Source: Bacteroidota bacterium
Lineage (GTDB): Bacteria > Bacteroidota > Bacteroidia > JAADEI01
Reading direction: 5' to 3'
Assembly: GCA_015490475.1 (NCBI GenBank)
Contig: WFXT01000255.1
Span: 1-5,920, forward strand
Length of the DNA: 5,920 bases
Shown: piece by piece, positions 1 through 5,288 of the stretch
How the letters are laid out: the number at the start of each line of letters is the position of its first letter
Numbering within the stretch: the first letter of the stretch is position 1
Program-made: the position numbers and the translations under genes
Notes under the pieces: generated by a model
The model's input: only the letters and a program-made list of their open reading frames with translations
What the model was told of the DNA's origin: nothing
The model's database searches: none

Positions 1-579
1 ACCATATCCATTATAGCTACTCACTTCTACGAAGGGAATTTCCAAAAGGCGTATGAGAAACACCTACCAATTATGGAAAGCCTGACAAGAAATTTTAGGG
101 TAATACGGCTTGCTTATTATTTGTGGAAGTTTATCCTTGAATATGAGTTAAGAGAGTATGATAGACTTATCAACACCTCCCACTCGGCTTATCAGTGGAA
201 TCGTAGAGAAAAGATGTCATTTAATGATTTAGTTCTATGGATGAAAAAGTATTGTGCTAAAATGCATCATTTCGCTGGGGAAGATGTGTGGCAGCAAGCC
301 CTTGATGAATTGAAACGTATTTATATTTTCAACCCTTTAATAGTATCTGTAGAAGAATTTTGCCCACTTATCGGATGGCTACAATCAAAAACAGGACAAA
401 GGCAAGAAGACAATAGGTTGTTAGAGAGATTGGAATCTAGTGCCCAGAAGAAAATTCCTATTCCCTTTGTGGATGACTACTGCATTAAACACATTCCTGA
501 ATGGGTAGATACAGTTATTAAAGCCTATGATGAATTGTATGAGTTGTTTATGCTTTCTTGGACTCGGAAGGAACATTAG
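1..579 (+). CDS. C-terminal part of an unrecognised, probably helical-repeat protein (5' end outside window)
   Basis: The reading frame is open from base 1, with 24 sense codons before the first ATG at 73. The gene therefore most likely starts upstream of the window, and 192 residues of its C-terminal part are visible. The product is rich in aromatic and charged residues and appears mainly alpha-helical, with no signal peptide or membrane segment in the visible part. Visible residues 8-22 (THFYEGNFQKAYEKH) resemble one helix pair of a tetratricopeptide-like repeat, as in the long helical-repeat proteins common in Bacteroidota, but I see no clean run of repeats. No catalytic motif is evident. 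It ends in TAG 10 bases before the convergent yqgE stop, so it is not part of the minus-strand operon. Starting at ATG 73 would give a 168-residue protein, which is possible but less likely. That it is a real gene is fairly sure; its function is unknown. Confidence 0.7.
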   Translation, partial: TISIIATHFYEGNFQKAYEKHLPIMESLTRNFRVIRLAYYLWKFILEYELREYDRLINTSHSAYQWNRREKMSFNDLVLWMKKYCAKMHHFAGEDVWQQALDELKRIYIFNPLIVSVEEFCPLIGWLQSKTGQRQEDNRLLERLESSAQKKIPIPFVDDYCIKHIPEWVDTVIKAYDELYELFMLSWTRKEH

Positions 580-589
580 TAGTTGTTTC

Positions 590-1210
590 CTAATTATCCA
601 GCAGTCGCTCCGGCATCATATATGCAAGAGGATGTATAATCCCTGATTTTTTTAGTATTTGCTGCCATCCTTTATGTCCTTCCGGAATTTTGAATATGTC
701 GTCAAGACTCTGAGGTTCCAAGACGAACCATGATTCTTCCTTCATTTCCTTGGATAGTTGAAGAGGTGCCCATCCTGAATAGCCTAAGAAAAATTTAGTA
801 TTTTCGGGTGTTGCAATACCCCTTTTAATCATGTCAATTAACTCTCGGAGGTCACCACCCCAATATAATTCAAGTCCTTCATGAATGGGAATGGCACCAG
901 GAAGCTCGTTGAAAGTGTGCACAAAAAAGAGGCTATTTAGTTGAACAGGACCTCCTTTATAAATGACAAATTCAGGGTAGTTGGCAAGTTCTTTTATTAA
1001 GACCCCTACGGGTAAATCTTGAGGCTTGTTCAAAACCAATCCAGCGGTGCCATCTCGCGAATGTTCAGTAATCAGAATTACAGTTTTCGGGAAAAATACG
1101 TCCCATAAGAAAGGAGAAGCTACAAGAAGTCTTCCCTTGCGAGGATGTAACTTTTTATAGGTTAACTCATATAGTGATTTAATTGGTAATTTAGGCAGTT
1201 CAGGCTTCAT
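590..1210 (-). CDS. yqgE: YqgE/AlgH family protein (UPF0301, DUF179)
   Basis: The product is a 206-residue soluble protein of the YqgE/AlgH family. Visible family features are GRLLVASPFLWD near residues 26-37, a GLVLNKP block at 57-63, KGGPVQ at 85-90 followed by a V-H pair, YWGGDL at 116-121, and GYSGWAPLQL at 143-152. The length is a little above the usual 185-190 because of an N-terminal extension of about 20 residues. I chose the ATG at 1210, which lies 2 bases after the cutA stop. The frame is open further, to a TTG at 1243, but that start would overlap cutA by 31 bases and add non-conserved residues. There is no recognisable Shine-Dalgarno sequence, so translation probably follows cutA by coupling. 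The biochemical role of the family is unresolved; the name AlgH comes from a reported link to alginate regulation in Pseudomonas. Family assignment is confident, function is not. Confidence 0.93.
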   Translation of the reverse strand: MKPELPKLPIKSLYELTYKKLHPRKGRLLVASPFLWDVFFPKTVILITEHSRDGTAGLVLNKPQDLPVGVLIKELANYPEFVIYKGGPVQLNSLFFVHTFNELPGAIPIHEGLELYWGGDLRELIDMIKRGIATPENTKFFLGYSGWAPLQLSKEMKEESWFVLEPQSLDDIFKIPEGHKGWQQILKKSGIIHPLAYMMPERLLDN

Positions 1211-1212
1211 CT

Positions 1213-1542
1213 TCAGGATTGCAAAGTTTCTTCCCTTAACCAATTAAGATAACTATCATTTCCTTTTACGATAGGAATAGCGAGGATAGCAGGAACGGTG
1301 TAGGGATGATTCTTTTCTATGAATTCTCGCACTTTATCGTATAGAGCACTTCTGGTTTTGAGTATTAATATTGTTTCAGGGTCTTTCTGAACTTCCCCTT
1401 TCCACCAGTAATATGAATTGCCTGCCTTGAGAATGTTAGCACATGCCGCAAGGCGTTCCTTAACTGCTTTGAATGCAAGGTCTTCGGCTACCTCCTCACT
1501 GGGACACGGAATATATACCATTATGAATTCTGTGTCGGTCAT
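1213..1542 (-). CDS. cutA: CutA1 divalent-cation tolerance protein
   Basis: The product is a 109-residue protein of the CutA1 family, which forms very stable trimers with a ferredoxin-like fold, structurally similar to PII signalling proteins. Family features are LAACANI at residues 31-37, SYYWWKGE at 43-50, a following acidic stretch with LKT at 61-63, HPYTVP at 79-84, and a C-terminal YLNWL at 98-102. Length is typical. The family is linked to copper and other divalent-cation tolerance in E. coli, but its molecular role is debated. The position after VP, often Glu in the family (VPEI), is Ala85 here. The start ATG overlaps the upstream gene's TGA as ATGA, pointing to translational coupling. 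The upstream region is a C-run followed by an A-run with no Shine-Dalgarno sequence. The gene is followed 2 bases later by yqgE. Confidence 0.95.
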   Translation of the reverse strand: MTDTEFIMVYIPCPSEEVAEDLAFKAVKERLAACANILKAGNSYYWWKGEVQKDPETILILKTRSALYDKVREFIEKNHPYTVPAILAIPIVKGNDSYLNWLREETLQS

Positions 1543-1560
1543 TTTTTGGGGGATTTTTTT
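1539..1560 (-). promoter_or_regulatory. DUF5606/cutA translational coupling site in homopolymer tracts
   Basis: Reading the minus strand, the last codons of the DUF5606 gene consist of seven A, one T, five C and six A, followed directly by TGA. The last A of the six-A run together with TG forms the cutA ATG, so stop and start share the tetranucleotide ATGA. There is no Shine-Dalgarno sequence in front of cutA, so cutA is likely translated by ribosomes terminating on the upstream gene. The overlap is seen directly; the coupling is inferred from the arrangement. Confidence 0.6.
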
Positions 1561-2060
1561 GTGGGGCTTTTCTTTTGGGTAGCCTTCTTTTTTTCCGTTT
1601 TGGTGTCTTGTGGAGAATCAGTGTTTGCTTCTCCTTTTTCCTCTTGTTTTTCCTCTTCTGGCAAAAGATTATTTTCCTTCAAAATCTTGTACCATCTAAT
1701 AAGTTTTTTTACATCAGAAAGCTTAACTCTGTTCTGATCATAATTGGGGACGACCTCTTTAAGGTAATTAAAAAGTTCTTCAGCGGCAGAATGCTCGTCG
1801 GGAACAGCTAAGCCTTCTTCTTCTTTCTTCTTCATGTTTATGAGCACTTCTTTCAGCGGAGCAGTGTCTTCTATTGTGAATATTCCGAGGTCTTTTAATA
1901 GCATTACTTTCTTGCTATGGACACTTATGAAAATTATCCCTGTTCCGTTGATGGGTTTTAAAACAAATCCACGTGGGGAGACACCTTCCAGAGTGTAAAG
2001 CCCGGGCTTGCCAATTATTGCCGCCACTTTGTTGAACTCATTAACTTTGTTTTCTGACAT
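1539..2060 (-). CDS. DUF5606 domain protein with lysine-rich C-terminal tail
   Basis: This 173-residue protein has two parts. Residues about 10-134 match what I know of the Bacteroidota-restricted DUF5606 family: an N-terminal segment with IIGKPGLYTLEG (15-26), then FISVHSKKVMLLKDLGIFT (44-62), PLKEVL (68-73), and a helical part containing VVPNYDQNRVKLSDVKKLI (103-121) and WYKIL (123-127). Residues 135-173 form a low-complexity tail, first Glu-rich and then Lys/Ser/Thr/Pro-rich with SP-x-KK-like repeats reminiscent of basic nucleic-acid-binding tails. No membrane segment or signal peptide is seen, so it is probably cytoplasmic. Its function is unknown. The start is ATG 2060, 28 bases after the upstream glycosyltransferase stop, with no clear Shine-Dalgarno sequence. 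The stop overlaps the cutA start as ATGA. Family assignment rests on remembered motifs and is fairly sure; any role for the tail is inference. Confidence 0.85.
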   Translation of the reverse strand: MSENKVNEFNKVAAIIGKPGLYTLEGVSPRGFVLKPINGTGIIFISVHSKKVMLLKDLGIFTIEDTAPLKEVLINMKKKEEEGLAVPDEHSAAEELFNYLKEVVPNYDQNRVKLSDVKKLIRWYKILKENNLLPEEEKQEEKGEANTDSPQDTKTEKKKATQKKSPTKKSPKK

Positions 2061-2083
2061 ATTCTTACATGTTTTAGTAAGTT

Positions 2084-2091
2084 CAAATTTA
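2084..2091 (-). promoter_or_regulatory. Possible internal -7 promoter element upstream of the DUF5606 gene
   Basis: The minus strand reads TAAATTTG here, matching the Bacteroidota -7 consensus TAnnTTTG, and ends 23 bases before the DUF5606 ATG. Its first three bases are the stop codon of the glycosyltransferase gene. I see no TTTG-like -33 element at the expected distance, and the region is AT-rich, so a chance match is likely. If real, it would allow DUF5606-cutA-yqgE to be expressed separately from hppA. Confidence 0.22.
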
Positions 2092-3072
2092 TATGTTTCT
2101 TGCTTTTTGAGAAGTCTTCCGAATTTTATTTATCTCATCGTGAATGGAAGCGACTACTTCTCCGAGGAAGCCCATCAGGAAAAATATCAAGCCCACGGTG
2201 ATAAGCAAAACCACGAGAAAAAGCAAAGGTCTAAAACCATGTCCCATTACCCTCATTATAATGGCAATGATTCCTGTGAGCACTCCCAAACCTAAAAACA
2301 CTGAACCAATAGTTCCAAAAGTCAATAAGGGTTTTTGAGTCAATATAGTATATAGCCTGACGGCTATTAAATCAGCAATTCCTACAATTATCCTCCATTT
2401 TCCAGAATATTTTGATTCGCCAAACTGCCTGGGTCGTAATTTTATCGGCATTTCAGATACTGAGAATCCATATGTCCATGCCAGAGCAACTATATAGCGA
2501 TGCCAGTCTTTTCGCAAAGGAATCTCTTCCAGAACTTCACGACGCATCACTTTCATAGCATTCATATCTCTGACAGGAACGCCGAATAATTTCCTTGTCA
2601 GCCAGTTGTATATTCGGGACACAAAGCGTTTCTCATATTTACCTACTTTATAACCAGCTATTAAGTCCACTTTGCTTTTTTCTATTTCTTCAACCATTCT
2701 AAATAGGTCTTCTTCATCAAATTGCAGGTCTGCGTCAAAAATACCTATGTACTTGCCTTTACTGTGAAAAAAGCCTGTAAGTATAGCGTGTGTTTTACCA
2801 AGGTTTCTTCCGTGTCTATAAACTTTAAACCATGGATATTGTTTTGCATATTGACATGCCACCTCAAATGTACCATCTGTAGAACCGTCATCAACGACAA
2901 TTACTTCCCAATCTTTTATATTGTGTTTTTTGAATAAACTGTCAAAAGCTTTGGCTAAAAGGGGAACGTTATCTTTTTCATTATATGCAGGAACAATAAC
3001 TGAAAGCTTTATTTCTCTTGTCTTTTTTATCTCTGTATCCGGAATAGCGCTTTCCTGTTTATCCACCTGCAA
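2089..3072 (-). CDS. Family 2 glycosyltransferase, polyprenyl-phosphate sugar transferase type, with two C-terminal membrane helices
   Basis: This 327-residue protein has an N-terminal GT-A catalytic domain (about 20-235) and two predicted membrane helices (about 249-274 and 282-306). Motifs are LSVIVPAYNE (23-32), VVDDGSTDGT (59-68) for nucleotide-sugar binding, FDADLQ (112-117) carrying the metal-binding DxD, RDMNAMKV (168-175), and RPRQFGESKYS (213-223) before the first helix. This layout is that of dolichol/undecaprenyl-phosphate glycosyltransferases (DPM1-, ArnC- or GtrB-like), which transfer a sugar from a nucleotide donor to a lipid phosphate at the inner face of the cytoplasmic membrane. 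The sugar cannot be deduced. The ORF opens with TTG at 3072, overlapping the hppA end by 14 bases; a GTG at 3066 is a credible alternative, and no ATG lies ahead of the catalytic domain. An AGGA lies upstream, 4 bases from the TTG and 10 from the GTG. Overlap with hppA suggests cotranslation. Confidence 0.92.
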   Translation of the reverse strand: MQVDKQESAIPDTEIKKTREIKLSVIVPAYNEKDNVPLLAKAFDSLFKKHNIKDWEVIVVDDGSTDGTFEVACQYAKQYPWFKVYRHGRNLGKTHAILTGFFHSKGKYIGIFDADLQFDEEDLFRMVEEIEKSKVDLIAGYKVGKYEKRFVSRIYNWLTRKLFGVPVRDMNAMKVMRREVLEEIPLRKDWHRYIVALAWTYGFSVSEMPIKLRPRQFGESKYSGKWRIIVGIADLIAVRLYTILTQKPLLTFGTIGSVFLGLGVLTGIIAIIMRVMGHGFRPLLFLVVLLITVGLIFFLMGFLGEVVASIHDEINKIRKTSQKARNI

Positions 3073-5248
3073 TGATTCCTGCTAGGATTAACGCAATAAC
3101 CGACATTAACTTGATAAGGATGTTCAGTGAAGGTCCTGATGTGTCCTTAAGGGGGTCTCCTACCGTATCACCGACAACCGTTGCTTTATGCAAGTCAGAG
3201 CCTTTCCCATATTTTACACCATCTATTTCCACACCCTGTTCAACCATCTTCTTAGCATTGTCCCATGCTGCTCCAGCATTAGCTTGAAAGATTGCGAGCA
3301 GAACGCCCGTAGTTAATACACCTGCCAGTAGTCCACCAAGCATTTCTGGTCCCCCTGCAAAGCCCACTATAATGGGGGTAATAACTGCAAGTAAGCCTGG
3401 AATCATCATCTTCTTGAGGGCAGAAGTTGTTGCTATTTCAACACATTTTCCGTATTCTGCTTTACCTTCTGCTTGCTCAAAAACTTTCCTGTCTTCCTCT
3501 GGCCATTGGTCAACAGGCTCATCTATGTGTTTGCTAATAACTTTTAATGCAGCCTTCAATTCTGGAATCTCGTTGAATTGTCTTCTCACTTCCTTAACCA
3601 TTGCCATTGCCGCCTTTCCGACAGCATCAATAGCAAGGGACGAGAAAAGGAATGCCATCATACCGCCAATAAATAATCCGACAACGACCTTAGGATTAGC
3701 TATGTCTATATAGTCCAGTCCCACAGCGGTCATATAAGCGGCAAAGAAAGCAAGGGCTGTCAATGCAGCTGAACCAATAGCAAAGCCCTTACCGATAGCA
3801 GCAGTTGTATTACCCACTGCATCCAGTTTATCTGTTCGGGCACGCACTTCAGGAGGCAATTCACTCATTTCAGCAATTCCACCTGCATTGTCGGCTATAG
3901 GTCCATAGGCATCAACAGCAAGTTGAATTCCTGTATTGGCAAGCATTCCAACTGCTGCAAGAGCAATTCCATACAAACCGGCAAAGTAATAGGCTAAAAG
4001 TATGCCTATTGCAAGCAGAATAATGGGTATAGCAGTTGATTTCATTCCAACGCCTAATCCAGCAATTATGTTTGTTGCTACGCCTGTTACGGATTGCTTT
4101 ACGATTTCCCAGACTGGCTTTTTCCCTGCACCCGTGTAATATTCAGTTATAAAACCAATGGCTATTCCGACTATTAAGCCGACTACTGTTGCAATCCACA
4201 CATCAAGTGCAGTGAAGGAATCTTGAATATAGCCAAAGACACCCTCAGTTGTAACAGTTCCATTTATGAGATAGTCAATAAGGAAATAAGAACCAGCGAG
4301 GTAAATAATTCCGGCAACGAGTTCTCCTTTGTTCAGTGCCCATTGTGGGTCTCCGTCTTCCTTAACATTCACAAAGAATGTTCCTATCAAGGATGCCACT
4401 ATTCCCAGAGCAGCAAGTATAAGGGGCAAGAAAACCAGAGCAATACCTAACGAAAAGTCGGATTGCTTGAAGGCGAGAGCAGCACCCAGAACCATAGCAC
4501 TGATTATGGAACCTACATAGGATTCAAACAAATCAGCACCCATTCCTGCAACGTCCCCAACATTGTCTCCGACGTTGTCTGCAATTGTTGCAGGATTAAG
4601 GGGATGGTCTTCTGGAATGCCTGCTTCCACCTTACCAACAAGGTCTGCTCCCACATCAGCCCCCTTAGTATAAATACCACCACCAACACGGGCAAATAGG
4701 GCTATTGAAGAAGCACCAAATGAAAATCCAGCAATTATGTTCATAATTTTTTGAATTTCTTCTGGGGTGTCCGCGCCAAAATAGTAAGTGTATAAAAGGA
4801 GCAGAATGCCAATTCCGAGAAGGCCCAGCCCTACCACGGCAAGTCCCATTACAGAACCGCCTACGAAAGCAACCCTAAGAGCTTTGTTTAGACTGGAGCG
4901 TGCTGCCTCCGTGGTCCTTACATTTGCCATAGTAGCCACTGTCATACCAATGTATCCAGCCAGAGCAGAAGCAAGAGCACCCACTATGAATGATACGGCA
5001 ATCAGCCAGTGAGATTCTTTCCCTGCGGTAAATGCCAGTAGAATAGCAACAACCAGAACAAACCAGATGAGAATCCTATATTCTGCACGGAGGAATGCGC
5101 GAGCCCCTTCTGCTATGTAGCTTGCTATTTTTTGCATTCTTTCCATTCCAGCAGGTTGCTTCTTAATCCACATTGAACGCAGGATAACGTAAAGAAGAGC
5201 AAGTATACCACCGCCTATTGCCAGAGCAATCATTACTTCCATGTTCAT
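3059..5248 (-). CDS. hppA: Membrane-bound K+-dependent pyrophosphatase, probably Na+-pumping
   Basis: This 729-residue, very hydrophobic protein couples hydrolysis of pyrophosphate to cation export across the cytoplasmic membrane. About 16 membrane helices are expected for the family, and length is typical or slightly long. Signature motifs are present: DVGADLVGKVE (198-208), the Asp-rich DNVGDNVGD (224-232), GNTTAAIGKG (479-488), and GDTVGDPLKDTSG (693-705), which together supply the Mg-pyrophosphate ligands. Ala483 and Gly486 are the residues seen in K+-dependent enzymes, where K+-independent ones carry Lys and Thr. Glu242, three residues after Asp239, sits where Na+-pumping enzymes such as that of Thermotoga place their gate Glu, whereas plant H+ pumps have Gly here and a Glu four residues later. 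A charged insertion of roughly 30 residues lies near 564-598. The start is ATG 5248 (a second ATG is at 5242), with an A-rich leader and no Shine-Dalgarno sequence. It is first in a tight operon and overlaps the glycosyltransferase by 14 bases. Confidence 0.97.
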   Translation of the reverse strand: MNMEVMIALAIGGGILALLYVILRSMWIKKQPAGMERMQKIASYIAEGARAFLRAEYRILIWFVLVVAILLAFTAGKESHWLIAVSFIVGALASALAGYIGMTVATMANVRTTEAARSSLNKALRVAFVGGSVMGLAVVGLGLLGIGILLLLYTYYFGADTPEEIQKIMNIIAGFSFGASSIALFARVGGGIYTKGADVGADLVGKVEAGIPEDHPLNPATIADNVGDNVGDVAGMGADLFESYVGSIISAMVLGAALAFKQSDFSLGIALVFLPLILAALGIVASLIGTFFVNVKEDGDPQWALNKGELVAGIIYLAGSYFLIDYLINGTVTTEGVFGYIQDSFTALDVWIATVVGLIVGIAIGFITEYYTGAGKKPVWEIVKQSVTGVATNIIAGLGVGMKSTAIPIILLAIGILLAYYFAGLYGIALAAVGMLANTGIQLAVDAYGPIADNAGGIAEMSELPPEVRARTDKLDAVGNTTAAIGKGFAIGSAALTALAFFAAYMTAVGLDYIDIANPKVVVGLFIGGMMAFLFSSLAIDAVGKAAMAMVKEVRRQFNEIPELKAALKVISKHIDEPVDQWPEEDRKVFEQAEGKAEYGKCVEIATTSALKKMMIPGLLAVITPIIVGFAGGPEMLGGLLAGVLTTGVLLAIFQANAGAAWDNAKKMVEQGVEIDGVKYGKGSDLHKATVVGDTVGDPLKDTSGPSLNILIKLMSVIALILAGIIAGG

Positions 5249-5269
5249 ATTTCGCTATTTTTTCAAAGG

Positions 5270-5277
5270 CAAAGATA
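5270..5277 (-). promoter_or_regulatory. Candidate Bacteroidota-type -7 promoter element for hppA
   Basis: In the 40-base gap between the upstream glycosyltransferase stop and hppA, the minus strand reads TATCTTTG followed by C. This is an exact match to the TAnnTTTG(Y) box used by the primary sigma factor of Bacteroidota. Transcription would begin about 15 bases before the hppA ATG, giving a very short leader. No good TTTG-like -33 element is visible at the expected distance, so the call is moderate. Confidence 0.45.
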
Positions 5278-5288
5278 GAGCGAATAAA

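Noticed and set aside
1211..1243. N-terminal extension of YqgE to a TTG at 1243
   Set aside because: It would overlap cutA by 31 bases and uses a weak start; the ATG at 1210, just after the cutA stop, fits the family and the operon spacing better.
1546..1811. Two plus-strand open frames rich in Phe, Ser and Leu opposite the DUF5606 gene
   Set aside because: They are antisense to the Lys/Glu-rich tail of DUF5606, and their composition is simply the complement of AAA and GAA codons; no start signal or recognisable domain.
4550..4585. Short near-repeat in the DNA around the Asp-rich motif of hppA
   Set aside because: It comes from the family's conserved tandem DNVGDNVGD coding sequence, not from an independent DNA repeat.
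3072..5012. Several plus-strand open frames of 60-113 codons, and a 60-codon minus-strand frame at 4513-4695
   Set aside because: All lie inside hppA, whose full-length conservation is clear; none has recognisable motifs, and they are expected shadows of a long gene.
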